A stretch of 64,000 nt of DNA. It comes from Ructibacterium sp965146665 (lineage in GTDB: Bacteria; Bacillota; Clostridia; Monoglobales; Monoglobaceae). Below, in pieces: positions 35,284-43,383 of this stretch (within the stretch, counting starts at the first letter, position 1; every line of letters starts with the position of its first letter). The notes beneath the pieces were generated by a model. It had not been told where the DNA came from and did no database searches. It worked only from the letters and a program-made list of their open reading frames with translations. The stretch covers positions 186,001 to 250,000 of the forward strand of contig CBCTHE010000001.1 of the NCBI GenBank assembly GCA_965146665.1. The letters run 5' to 3'. A program made the translations under genes and the position numbers.

Positions 35284-35985
35284 CTATCTCGCTTCAAATG
35301 CCTTTACAGGCTTGAGCTCTTTCACAAATTTCAGGATCATATAGACCACAATGGTCTGGATTGGCAGCAACAGCAGATTCTTCAGGATTCTTGCCGGCAG
35401 GATTCCAATGAACCCGCTTCCCACCGTGGGCGCCAGCGCAATGGAGTTGAGCAGGATGTTGGACACCAAAATAACCAGCAGCTTGGCCAGAAACACCCGC
35501 CGCAGGGTAACCGGCTTCCGGTACAGGACCAGCCCGTAAAACAGGCCGGATATTCCAACACACAGGGTATAGGTGGGGACGTAGGCCCCCCCCGCCGGAT
35601 TGAGCAGATAGGACAGAATATCCTGCACCATCCCGGTCATACAGCCCACCAAAGGTCCGAAGAGCATGGTCACAATGGGTTGGGTCACAAAGCCAAATCC
35701 AATTCTGAGGTATGAGCTGATCCACAGGGTAAAATATCCCAAAACAATGTTCATGGCAATCATCAAAGAACAGACCGCAAGGGTTTGGGGCCGTTTCATA
35801 TGCCGCTGAAAATCCTTCCGCCGGGTCAGAATACAATAGGTCAATAGCAGGACAAAGACAAGGGCTATGATCCCAAAGCTCATCCACATATTGGAGAATA
35901 TGTCAAACAAATGGTGTACCGGCTCCAAAAAGCCCTTCAAACCAGCTTTCCAACTATCCATCAATGCATCAAATTTTTCACTCAT
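35284..35985 (-). CDS. folT: Folate ECF transporter S component (FolT-like)
   Basis: 233 residues. After a short amphipathic start it has about six membrane helices with the S-component pattern: QTLAVCSLMIAMNIVLGYF, GFVTQPIVTMLFGPLVGCMT and the loop NPAGGAYVPTYTLCVG. It binds the vitamin and docks on a shared energising module (two ATPases and EcfT), none of which is in this window. Folate is assigned because the leader contains a tetrahydrofolate riboswitch. Start ATG 35985 has AAGGAGG 11 bases upstream; the longer open frame overlaps the riboswitch. Confidence 0.9.
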   Translation of the reverse strand: MSEKFDALMDSWKAGLKGFLEPVHHLFDIFSNMWMSFGIIALVFVLLLTYCILTRRKDFQRHMKRPQTLAVCSLMIAMNIVLGYFTLWISSYLRIGFGFVTQPIVTMLFGPLVGCMTGMVQDILSYLLNPAGGAYVPTYTLCVGISGLFYGLVLYRKPVTLRRVFLAKLLVILVSNILLNSIALAPTVGSGFIGILPARILKNLLLLPIQTIVVYMILKFVKELKPVKAFEAR

Positions 35986-35990
35986 ATGAT

Positions 35991-36046
35991 AAAATACCTC
36001 CTTAAAGTTCACTGCTAGCACAGCAAAAAGAGGTATTTTTTCTGTG
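35991..36046 (-). promoter_or_regulatory. Ribosome-site sequestering switch of folT
   Basis: The folT ribosome site GAGGTATTTT (36000-35991) is a perfect 10-base complement of AAAATACCTC (36039-36030) just upstream. The same AAAATACCTC can be held in a competing hairpin closed by CACAGAAAAA and TTTTTGCTGTG (36046-36019). The two structures exclude each other, suggesting translational control by the THF aptamer. Confidence 0.7.
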
Positions 36047-36048
36047 TA

Positions 36049-36159
36049 ACAGCGGGATGCGGTATCCACACCGCGACTGATGTACTTCGTCCGGCTATCA
36101 ACTCCCTGTATAGCCGGCACTGCAAGCCCAATGGGCTAACGCGTGGATACCTACTCTGT
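36049..36159 (-). promoter_or_regulatory. Tetrahydrofolate riboswitch (folT motif)
   Basis: On the minus strand the region reads ACAGAGTAGGTATCCACGCG and TTAGCCC, a variable hairpin arm, and then GTCGCGGTGTGGATACCGCA with TCCCGCTGT. It fits the THF-I consensus AGAGUAG...AUUCGCGUUA ... GCGGUG...GCAUCCGCU, closed by ACAG/CTGT as P1. It precedes a folate-type S component, the classical partner gene. Confidence 0.9.
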
Positions 36160-36270
36160 ATATGTAAAATCTTCTGGAACAAAGAAATTCCCCAGCGTAC
36201 CAGAGCCGGTCAAGGCGTCTTGTTACGCCAAAGCTTTGGATGCTGAAGAATTTCCGCTCTTTGATTCAGG

Positions 36271-36615
36271 TTATCGAACCTGATCCACCAGCTTTTTAAA
36301 AGCCTCGGGATCAGAGATGGCGATCTCAGAGAGCATCTTTCTGTTGATCTCGATACCCTTCTGTTTGAGACCGTTCATAAATTTGCTGTAGCTCATACCG
36401 TTTGCGCGGGTCGCCGCGTTGATACGGGCAATCCAGAGCTGTCTGAACTCTCTCTTCTTTGCCTTTCTGTCTCTGTAAGCATATACCAGAGATTTCATGA
36501 CCGCCTGATTCGCAGTCTTGTAGAGCTTGCTCTTCGCACCTCTGTAGCCCTTTGCAAGCTTCAATATTTTCTTATGTCTAGCGCGGGTTCTCATAGCGCC
36601 CTTTACTCTTGCCAT
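36271..36615 (-). CDS. rplT: 50S ribosomal protein L20
   Basis: 114 residues, complete. Typical start MARVKGAMRTRARHKKILKL and the central YAYRDRKAKKREFRQLWIAR. It binds 23S rRNA early in 50S assembly and in Firmicutes also represses its own operon by binding the infC leader. It is the third gene of infC-rpmI-rplT, separated from rpmI by 159 bases that contain a repeated, structured sequence. Confidence 0.98.
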   Translation of the reverse strand: MARVKGAMRTRARHKKILKLAKGYRGAKSKLYKTANQAVMKSLVYAYRDRKAKKREFRQLWIARINAATRANGMSYSKFMNGLKQKGIEINRKMLSEIAISDPEAFKKLVDQVR

Positions 36616-36691
36616 GTTAAAAGCTCCTTTCTCAAATCACGTTTCTTTAGAATCCAAAACCGGCTGTCCCGGGCCGCACTTCCGCCGTGCC

Positions 36692-36778
36692 GACGGGTCA
36701 GGTTCTTATCGCGTAAGCAACAAGGTTCTGGGGCACCCGTCCGCAAGCTTTGGTTGCGCTGACGGGTCAGGTTCTTAT
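36692..36778. repeat. 18-base direct repeat in the rpmI-rplT spacer
   Basis: GACGGGTCAGGTTCTTAT occurs at 36692-36709 and again at 36761-36778, 51 bases apart; the second copy includes the rpmI stop codon. Between them ACCCGTC and GACGGGT can pair. The spacer may have grown by a local duplication. Confidence 0.7.
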
Positions 36779-36972
36779 TTGTAAGGCATCATATTTCTGA
36801 TTGTTGCCTCATTGGCGGCAGAAAGATATCCGCCTTTTCTCAAATGTCTTTTTCTCTTGGTAGACTTCTTGTTGAGAATGTGGCTTCTGTAAGCCTTACC
36901 TCTTTTGACCTTACCGCTTTTGGTCACACCAAAACGTTTTGCCGCGCCTCTGTGAGTCTTGATTTTAGGCAT
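36775..36972 (-). CDS. rpmI: 50S ribosomal protein L35
   Basis: 65 residues, the normal length. MPKIKTHRGAAKRFGVTKSG at the start and the basic STKRKRHLRKGGYLS later identify L35. ATG 36972 follows a GGAGAG site, 35 bases after infC. Confidence 0.98.
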   Translation of the reverse strand: MPKIKTHRGAAKRFGVTKSGKVKRGKAYRSHILNKKSTKRKRHLRKGGYLSAANEATIRNMMPYK

Positions 36973-37007
36973 AGTATTTCTCTCCTTCCATCGAATTAAG
37001 TTCAAGT

Positions 37008-37523
37008 TTAAGCTTTTTTGGGTGATAATATCATAGCCATGTTACGGCCTTCAAGCTTGATGTCCTTATCGGCTCCGCCGGCCTCGCCGACCGCATCACG
37101 AAAACGCACCAGGAGCTCACGCCCCAGAGAGCTGTGGGTGATTTCACGGCCTCTGAACCGCACAGATACCTTGACCTTGTCTCCGGCATTCAGGAATTTG
37201 ACCGCCTGATTTAGCTTGGTGTTAAAGTCGTGATCATCAATGTTCGGGGTGAGCCGTACCTCTTTGAGTCCAACCACCTTTTGATTTTTGCGGTTTTCCT
37301 TCTCCCGTTTCGCAAGTTCAAACTTGTGCTTGCCGTAGTCCATAATCTTGCACACGGGCGGCTTTGCCTGAGGTGCGATTTTGACCAGATCCAAGTTTTT
37401 TTCCTCCGCCATGGTCTGGGCGACATGGTTGGCCACAATGCCGAGCTGTTCCCCATCGGCCCCGATCAGACGGACTTCCTTATCCCTGATTTCTTCGTTA
37501 ATCATCAAATCTTGCTTTGCTAT
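37008..37523 (-). CDS. infC: Translation initiation factor IF-3, probable AUA start
   Basis: 171 residues from the proposed start. The N-terminal domain has INEEIRDKEVRLIGADGEQL, followed by the linker KREKENRKNQKVV and the C-terminal domain LTPNIDDHDFNTKLNQAVKF. The in-frame ATG at 37505 has no ribosome site at proper distance. The codon ATA at 37523 lies nine bases after GGAGG and gives IAKQDLMINEEIRDKE, which aligns with IF-3 N termini I know. IF-3 genes classically use AUU or another rare start so that the factor, which rejects such starts, represses itself. Confidence 0.93.
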   Translation of the reverse strand: MAKQDLMINEEIRDKEVRLIGADGEQLGIVANHVAQTMAEEKNLDLVKIAPQAKPPVCKIMDYGKHKFELAKREKENRKNQKVVGLKEVRLTPNIDDHDFNTKLNQAVKFLNAGDKVKVSVRFRGREITHSSLGRELLVRFRDAVGEAGGADKDIKLEGRNMAMILSPKKA

Positions 37524-37702
37524 TTCAAAACACCTCCAAAAATAAGCTTAACTGAGCAGACTGCCTGCTTTTGCGCAATAAAAAAACGGGGCGCAAAAGC
37601 ACTCCGCACATATTTCATTCCGATATTGTCTGAAATAAGTCCTAATATTAGGAAGCCCTTTTGCCATAAGCTAAGGGGAGAAGCGGATGACTTCTGCTTT
37701 AC
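37524..37702 (-). promoter_or_regulatory. infC operon leader with competing terminator and antiterminator stems (L20 leader type)
   Basis: Between promoter and infC the leader can form a terminator CGGAGTGC-TTTT-GCGCCCCG with seven T (37606-37580). It can alternatively form a perfect 11-pair stem TGCTTTTGCGC / GCGCAAAAGCA (37601-37591 with 37576-37566), which uses the same bases and destroys the terminator. This is the design known for L20-controlled leaders in Firmicutes. The upstream part holds an AT-rich hairpin CCTAATATTAGG. Confidence 0.75.
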
Positions 37703-37708
37703 TAAGCT

Positions 37709-37737
37709 ATGATACCATTTCCTGTTTCCTTTGTCAA
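37709..37737 (-). promoter_or_regulatory. Promoter of infC-rpmI-rplT
   Basis: TTGACA (37737-37732), 17 bases, TATCAT (37714-37709): a strong sigma-A promoter, as expected for ribosomal genes. Confidence 0.88.
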
Positions 37738-37896
37738 GTCTTTTTTTTAAAAAATTTTACGAACTTTCTAAGACTTCCTAAATATTCGCAACAATATTCC
37801 CAACGCCTCCGGGCGCGGGCTTTGCGTGCGGGGCGGGGCCGGCGTTCCGTTTTTGCCGGCGCGGCGCTTTTTTGTCCGTCAAATTCCATTTTCCGG
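37738..37896. other. Divergent intergenic region with GC-rich hairpin
   Basis: No gene seen. An AT-rich part lies near the infC promoter. A GC-rich part holds GCCGGC-(11)-GCCGGC (37838-37860), followed seven bases later by six T on the plus strand. No plus-strand gene lies upstream to need a terminator, so its role is unclear. Confidence 0.4.
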
Positions 37897-37925
37897 TTGC
37901 CAATCAAATTGGATTATGGTATACT
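37897..37925 (+). promoter_or_regulatory. Promoter of the double glycosyltransferase
   Basis: TTGCCA (37897-37902), 17 bases, TATACT (37920-37925). It is followed by a leader of about 100 bases with two small hairpins, the second ending in seven T at about 37970-37977. Confidence 0.7.
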
Positions 37926-38031
37926 GTTCAGGACTTCTTCCTGTATTTTCCCGCTGAATTCCGCAGGGTATTTTTTTCGGAGGACTGTCACAGCATAGTT
38001 ACGATGACTTTTTACAAATGAGGTGTTGGAT

Positions 38032-41000
38032 TTGGGTTTTGCATGGCTGATTACATTTCTCTTTTTAACAGGATTTGTTCTGCTTAACAAGCAGCTGGAT
38101 ACCAGAACGGTCCCAGGGGATACGGGCCATACGCTCAGCCGTGACATGGCTGATGTGTGGGACTATGCCTTCTGGTCCGCCTTTGTGGTGTTTCTGATCT
38201 CCCGGCTGGCGCTGGCATTCACCCTTGACGGCTATCCTTCCGATATGTCGTGCTGGGCGGCATGGGGACAGCGGCTCGCTGAGACGGGCACCTCGTCCTT
38301 TTACGCGGCCGACTATTTCTGCGACTATCCGCCGGGCTATCTCTATATCCTGGGGCTACTTTCCCGATTTGCCGGGGTTTTTCACCTGCAGAGCGCCGGG
38401 ATTGCCTTTTTGGACAAATTGCCGGCCGTGGTCTGCGACATGGCGCTGTTCGCCCTGCTGTTTAAGCTGGGCCGCCGGTTCTTCAACGGCAAAGCCGCGC
38501 TGATTCTGAGCTGTGTGTTCATGCTCTGTCCCATCTTCTGCCTTGACTCGGCGGTGTGGGGCCAAATTGAGTCTGTGCTCATGTTTCTGCTGGTCCTCTC
38601 CATCTTCCGGCTCTATGAAAAGCGTTACCTCTCCGCCGTCCTGATCTATGTCCTGGCGGTTCTGGTCAAGCCCCAGGGACTGATTCTGGCGCCCATCTAT
38701 CTGTTTGCTCTGTTGGAGACAAAAAGCTGGAAGGTCTTTCTGTCCTCGGCTCTGGGCGGCCTGATCCTGTTCTGGGCTCTGACCATGCCCTTTTCCGCCG
38801 CCTGGCAGACCCATACCGGCATGACGGCCTTCCTCCACGCCCTGAACCCGGTCTGGATCATACAGAAATACCTGGCTACCCTGGCCTCCTACCCCTATTT
38901 CAGCGTCAATGCCTTTAACCTCTACAGTCTTTTGGGGCTGAACTGGGAGACGCTGGAGATCCCCGGCTATGAGACCCTGCTCTCGGTTATCAACAGCGTA
39001 ATTCTTGCCTTGGGCGTGCTGGGCTCCCTCTTCATCTTCCTGAAGGTGAAAAACCGCGGCTCCAAGCTTTGCCTGAGCGCCTATTTCCTGTTCGCGTTTC
39101 TGTTCACCTTTGCCTTTAAGATGCACGAGCGCTATATTGTTCTGCCCATTCTGTTCCTGCTTATGGAATTTCTGTTTTCCAAGAACCGGAAAATGCTCTA
39201 TCTGTTCGCAGGCTTCGGTGCGGCCGGATTTCTGAACCTGTACTATATCCTGCAGCTGGCCCTGACCACAGAGACTGCCCCGGCTTACAGTATCATGGCC
39301 CCAATCGCCCTCTGCGAGGCGGCGCTGTTTGTCATCAGCGTCTGGGTCATTTATACCGACTATATCCGTTCACCCAAAACGTCTGACGAAAACGAACACG
39401 CGCATCAGGCGCGCATACCCTTCACGCAGAGGCTGGAGAACTGCGCCCGGATGCAGGGCGTAATGCGGGCTCTGCGCGGCATGGGCCCGGACGGAAGCCG
39501 GCCTGCCCGGCAGGAAAAAATGGTCCGGCTGGACTATTTGATTCTGGGCGGCATTGTGCTGATATACGCGGTGACCGCTTTTGTCAATCTGGGGGACAGC
39601 AAAGCGCCTCAGACCTGCTATAAGCCGGCACAGGCGGGGGACACCTTTACCATCACGCTGGAACAGACTGAAACCATCACTGAGATTGACTATTACTGCG
39701 GCATTGGAGATGTGGACGGCAATCCCGGTATCACCTTTTCCTATTCCACTGACGGCAATGCCTGGACCCAGCTGCCGGACGCCTTCTGCAAGCTCAACAG
39801 CGTCTTCAAATGGGAAGTGCAGACACTTGAACCGATCCAGGCCAAATATCTGCGGGGTGTCAGCCAATCCGGGGATTACATGCTGTTTGAGCTGGGTCTG
39901 CGGAACCAGCAGGGCGAACTCGCGGCGGTCGCCTCAGTCACCGGCTCTCTGGACGCGGACTATGGCGCCATGGCCGACGAGCAGGACTGTGTGACCAATG
40001 CGCCGTCCTATGAAAATGGTACCTATTTTGACGAGATCTACCATCCCAGGACCGCCTATGAGCATCTCCATATGATGCCCTATTATGAGACCACCCATCC
40101 GCCTCTGGGCAAGCTGATGATGTCGGTCGGCATTATGCTATTCGGCATGTCGCCCTTTGGCTGGCGCTGTGTCGGGACCTTTATGGGCGTTTTGATGCTC
40201 CCCATTTTCTATCTGTTTCTCAAGAAAATGTTCGGCAGGACCCGGTATGCCGTCCTGGGCACACTGCTCTTTGCCTTTGACTTCATGCACTTCTCCCTGA
40301 CACGGATCGGCACCATCGACTCCTATCCGGTCTTTTTCATCCTGTGCATGTACTACTTCATGTACCGGTTTGGAAAATCGGCCTTAAGCTGGGCTAGGGG
40401 GGCGTCCGTTCCGTTTCGTTCCCTTGTTGGACAGCTGGCCCTTTCGGGCTTGGCCATGGGCCTGGGCTGTGCCTCGAAGTGGACGGCGGTCTATGCTTCA
40501 GCAGGGCTGGCTGTGGAATTTCTGGTTATCCTGATCCTGGTCTGGCGGGCGCTCAGGGAACAGCCGGACCGGTCCTTTGGCGGATTTTTCTGCAAGACCT
40601 GCGCCTGGTGCCTGCTGTTTTTTGTGGCGGTTCCCGCCGGGATTTATACCCTGTCCTATCTGCCCATTTCCATGGTGGACGGCTACGGCAATGTCTTTGA
40701 GGCCATGTGGAACAACCAGAAGTATATGCTGGACTATCATTCGGAACTGGGCGGCACCCATCCGTATTCTTCCAAATGGTACACCTGGCCCTTTGTGTAT
40801 AAGCCCATGTGGGCCTATCAGGCGCCGGAGGCCAGCATTCAGGCCGGCCAGATCGGCTGTATCTCCATCTTCCAGAACCCTCTGCTCAGCTGGATGGGAA
40901 TCGGTGCCTTCTTCTATGCCCTCTGGGCGGGCTGGCGCAAACGGGACAAACGGGTGCTCTTCCTGCTGATTGCTCTGCTGGCGCAGTACCTGCCCTGGAT

Positions 41001-41250
41001 CTTTGTGAAGCGGTACGCTTTGCAGTATCACTTCTTTGCCACACTGCCCTTTTTGATCTTCTTCGTGGTGTATGCCCTGCAGGATCTGGAGCGGCGGTTC
41101 GACCGGTTCGGCTATGTTTCCGCAGCCTTGACCGCCGCCTGCCTGGTACTGTTTATCCAGTTCTATCCTGTCATATCCGGGGTCCCGGTTTCCCGCTTCT
41201 TTGCGCAGACCGTACTCACCTGGTTCAAGCCCTGGATTTTCTTCATATAA
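38032..41250 (+). CDS. Fused double GT-C glycosyltransferase (mannosyltransferase-like plus PMT/GT39-like)
   Basis: About 1072 residues and the only plus-strand gene. N-terminal half (about 1-450): GT-C enzyme with DGYPSDMSCWAAWG and CDYPPGYLYILG after the first helices and about ten spans. Middle (about 510-640): a discoidin-like beta domain (TFTITLEQTETITEIDYYCG; FSYSTDGNAWTQLPDAF). C-terminal half: a protein-mannosyltransferase-like GT39 module with the acidic loop YFDEIYHPRTAYEHL and ETTHPPLGKLMMS, then about nine spans. Both halves should use polyprenyl-phosphate sugars on the outer face. The start is uncertain: TTG 38032 is seven bases after GAGG, and a GTG lies at 38023. Single gene with its own promoter. 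Confidence 0.87.
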   Translation: MGFAWLITFLFLTGFVLLNKQLDTRTVPGDTGHTLSRDMADVWDYAFWSAFVVFLISRLALAFTLDGYPSDMSCWAAWGQRLAETGTSSFYAADYFCDYPPGYLYILGLLSRFAGVFHLQSAGIAFLDKLPAVVCDMALFALLFKLGRRFFNGKAALILSCVFMLCPIFCLDSAVWGQIESVLMFLLVLSIFRLYEKRYLSAVLIYVLAVLVKPQGLILAPIYLFALLETKSWKVFLSSALGGLILFWALTMPFSAAWQTHTGMTAFLHALNPVWIIQKYLATLASYPYFSVNAFNLYSLLGLNWETLEIPGYETLLSVINSVILALGVLGSLFIFLKVKNRGSKLCLSAYFLFAFLFTFAFKMHERYIVLPILFLLMEFLFSKNRKMLYLFAGFGAAGFLNLYYILQLALTTETAPAYSIMAPIALCEAALFVISVWVIYTDYIRSPKTSDENEHAHQARIPFTQRLENCARMQGVMRALRGMGPDGSRPARQEKMVRLDYLILGGIVLIYAVTAFVNLGDSKAPQTCYKPAQAGDTFTITLEQTETITEIDYYCGIGDVDGNPGITFSYSTDGNAWTQLPDAFCKLNSVFKWEVQTLEPIQAKYLRGVSQSGDYMLFELGLRNQQGELAAVASVTGSLDADYGAMADEQDCVTNAPSYENGTYFDEIYHPRTAYEHLHMMPYYETTHPPLGKLMMSVGIMLFGMSPFGWRCVGTFMGVLMLPIFYLFLKKMFGRTRYAVLGTLLFAFDFMHFSLTRIGTIDSYPVFFILCMYYFMYRFGKSALSWARGASVPFRSLVGQLALSGLAMGLGCASKWTAVYASAGLAVEFLVILILVWRALREQPDRSFGGFFCKTCAWCLLFFVAVPAGIYTLSYLPISMVDGYGNVFEAMWNNQKYMLDYHSELGGTHPYSSKWYTWPFVYKPMWAYQAPEASIQAGQIGCISIFQNPLLSWMGIGAFFYALWAGWRKRDKRVLFLLIALLAQYLPWIFVKRYALQYHFFATLPFLIFFVVYALQDLERRFDRFGYVSAALTAACLVLFIQFYPVISGVPVSRFFAQTVLTWFKPWIFFI

Positions 41251-41282
41251 GCAGCTGCAGAATCAAAAATCAGAATAAAGAA

Positions 41283-41317
41283 AAGAGCGCTGGGCAAATC
41301 ATTTGCCCGGCGCTCTT
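41283..41317 (-). terminator. Terminator between the double GT and the ClC gene
   Basis: A long hairpin AAGAGCGC.GGGCAAAT / ATTTGCCC.GCGCTCTT followed on the minus strand by TTCTTTATT. It serves the ClC gene after the repeat element, and as a stem could also stop the plus-strand GT transcript. Confidence 0.75.
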
Positions 41318-41525
41318 CTGCGTGTCGAAAAAGCGGATACGCAAAGCATACGGTATATTTTGCCGGAAACAAGTTTCCGCGGAGCTCTAGACTCCCTTTT
41401 TGATTCCAAAGGACAGGTTAAATTGTAGGGGCGATTCAGGATGTGGTGTATGGAAAAAACTATACGCATAAAGCCTCGATACGATGTATGCGATTTGCTT
41501 TGTCCGGACTTTATTGACAGACTGA
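41318..41525. repeat. Interspersed palindromic repeat, copy 2
   Basis: About 207 bases whose reverse complement matches 18502-18799 minus the nested insertion. It starts CTGCGTGTCGAAAAAGCGG right after a terminator hairpin and ends CTTTATTGACAGACTG near the ClC stop codon, so both ends carry the TGTC(G/A)A-type terminal motif in opposite orientation. Non-coding. Confidence 0.8.
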
Positions 41526-41537
41526 AACCGCCCGCGC

Positions 41538-43100
41538 TTATCGGCGTTTGGTGAATTTTCCGGAGATCTTTTCCCGGCACAGGAGCTCCCGCGCCTTGGG
41601 GCACATGACAACCACATAATCTCCGGTCTGGATTCTCGTGTCCCCCTTTGGGATCAGTTCCTCGTTCCCGCGCAGGATGCTGACCACAAGACAGTCCTTG
41701 GGCCACCGCAGATCCCGCACGAGCTTCTGGTCCGCACGGCTCCCGGTCTCCACCGCAAAGCTCAGCAGAACCTTTTCCTTCACCGCCAGCTGTTCGTCCT
41801 CCCGGTGCGGCCGCATATTTTCCAGCAGGGATTCATAGATGGGTTTCGAGCCCAGCAAGTCCGCCATCAAGTAGGAACAGACCGCCACCAGCGACAGGGA
41901 CAGCATCTGGGTCAGGGATCCTGACATCTCCACAATCAGCACGATTCCGGTCACGGGCGCGCGGACAATCCCGGTAAACATCCCCACCATGCCAAGCAAG
42001 AGAAAGTTGATATAATACTGGCTCTCCACGCCGAAAAAAGTGATAGCAATCTGCCCAAACAGGCCGCCCGCCAAAGCGCCCAGCACCAGAAGCGGAAAGA
42101 AAATGCCGCCCGGCGCGCCGCTGCCAAAGCTGATCATGGAAAAGATAAACTTTGCGGCCAGCAGCATTGCAATGTAGTAAAAGGCCAGCTTATGCTCCAG
42201 CAGAGCAGTGATAATTCTGTGCCCGCCGCCCAGTATATCCGGCAGAAACAGCCCCGCCAGCCCGGCCGCCAGAAAAGGCAGGACCATCACAAAGGGGCGT
42301 TTGACAAAGGTGATTTTCCGGTACATCCGCTGTGTGAACAGCAGCGTCTTATTGTAGAACCAGCCGCATCCCCCCAGCAGGATTCCCAGCACCGGCAGGA
42401 GAAAATAGTATTGCAGAGGGAGGCGGATCAGCGCATGGGCGCCGAATACCGAATCCATGCCAAAGAACATCTTGCTCACCACATCCGCGGTCACCGCAGA
42501 GGCCAGGGCAGACAAAAGCACGCTGACCGAAAAGTTCTTGTGTACCTCCTCCAGCGCAAACAGCATACCGGCCAGCGGCGCGTTGAACGCGGCCGCGAGC
42601 CCTGCGCTTGCGCCGCAGGTCAGCAGATACCGTTTTTCCGTCTCGTCCCGGCGGAGGCCCTTGGAAATTCCCTCGCCTACCGCGGCGCCCAGCTGGATGG
42701 ACGGACCTTCCCGGCCCAGAGACAGGCCCGCGCCGAGGGCGGCCGCGCCGCCGGCTATCTTTCCCAGTATGATCCGCCACCAGGAGACGTGGAACAGGCC
42801 CAGGATCTGCCCCTCCACCTGAGGAATCCCGCTGCCCTTGATCATGGGCTGGCGCTCTGTCAAAAAGCCGACCAGCATGCCCGCAAGGGCCAGTCCGCAG
42901 AACAGCAGGGCCACGGCCCACAGATGCTCTCTGACACCGGTGTAAAGGGACAGGGAAAACCGCTCCGCATAGCCGAGCAACATGCGGTAAAGGGAAACCA
43001 CCACGCCCGCGGCGGCCCCAATCAGAACCCCCTGCCAAACCAGCCGGTATTTCAAATTCTTGACCAGCCGAAGAAGATGATAGGAATTTTCTTCTTTCAT
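41538..43100 (-). CDS. ClC-family H+/Cl- antiporter with C-terminal TrkA_C (RCK-C) domain
   Basis: 520 residues. The ClC membrane domain shows the three selectivity motifs GSGIPQ, GREGPSIQ (with the gating glutamate) and GSGAPGGIFFP. FALEEVHKNF keeps the inner proton glutamate that marks antiporters rather than passive channels. The last about 85 residues form a TrkA_C-like regulatory domain (DLRWPKDCLVVSILRGNEEL, IPKGDTRIQTGDYVVVM). It exchanges chloride for protons, usually in acid resistance or volume control. Monocistronic; a repeat element lies between its stop and terminator. Confidence 0.94.
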   Translation of the reverse strand: MKEENSYHLLRLVKNLKYRLVWQGVLIGAAAGVVVSLYRMLLGYAERFSLSLYTGVREHLWAVALLFCGLALAGMLVGFLTERQPMIKGSGIPQVEGQILGLFHVSWWRIILGKIAGGAAALGAGLSLGREGPSIQLGAAVGEGISKGLRRDETEKRYLLTCGASAGLAAAFNAPLAGMLFALEEVHKNFSVSVLLSALASAVTADVVSKMFFGMDSVFGAHALIRLPLQYYFLLPVLGILLGGCGWFYNKTLLFTQRMYRKITFVKRPFVMVLPFLAAGLAGLFLPDILGGGHRIITALLEHKLAFYYIAMLLAAKFIFSMISFGSGAPGGIFFPLLVLGALAGGLFGQIAITFFGVESQYYINFLLLGMVGMFTGIVRAPVTGIVLIVEMSGSLTQMLSLSLVAVCSYLMADLLGSKPIYESLLENMRPHREDEQLAVKEKVLLSFAVETGSRADQKLVRDLRWPKDCLVVSILRGNEELIPKGDTRIQTGDYVVVMCPKARELLCREKISGKFTKRR

Positions 43101-43188
43101 CCATTGATCCCTCCCATTTTATCTCTGCTTATTATCCCAAATTTCAGATGAAATGTCAACCTTTGTCCAGTTTTGCTCCCTTTGCGCG

Positions 43189-43213
43189 AAAAAACCGCCC
43201 CATAGGGGGCGGT
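43189..43213 (-). terminator. Terminator of the mtrB-pyk-thioesterase-pgsA run
   Basis: ACCGCCCC-CTAT-GGGGCGGT followed by TTTTTTCG on the minus strand; GC-rich and strong. A second, T-less copy of the hairpin is at 43361-43376. Confidence 0.9.
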
Positions 43214-43376
43214 TCCAGAATGCTGATAAACCTTGATTTTCACAGCTTTTGTTACATTGCCGCCGAGACTTGCAGGCGGGATTATGGGCATTGGGCAATA
43301 GTCTCAAAGCAAAAGCTCTGCAAATTTCAACGCAATCAATGGTTCCTCGACACGCTCTGACCGCCCCACGGGGCGG
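43214..43376. repeat. Small palindromic element flanked by duplicated terminator hairpins (after pgsA)
   Basis: About 146 bases lie between two copies of the CCGCCCC/GGGGCGG hairpin. On the minus strand the near end reads CAGAGCGTGTCGAGGAACC and the far end GGTTTATCAGCATTCTGG, an imperfect inverted repeat, with GCGTGTCGA matching the ends of the other elements here. The interior AGCTTTTGCTTTGAG and ACAAAAGCTGTG also pair in part. Non-coding. Confidence 0.65.
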
Positions 43377-43383
43377 CTCTTGT

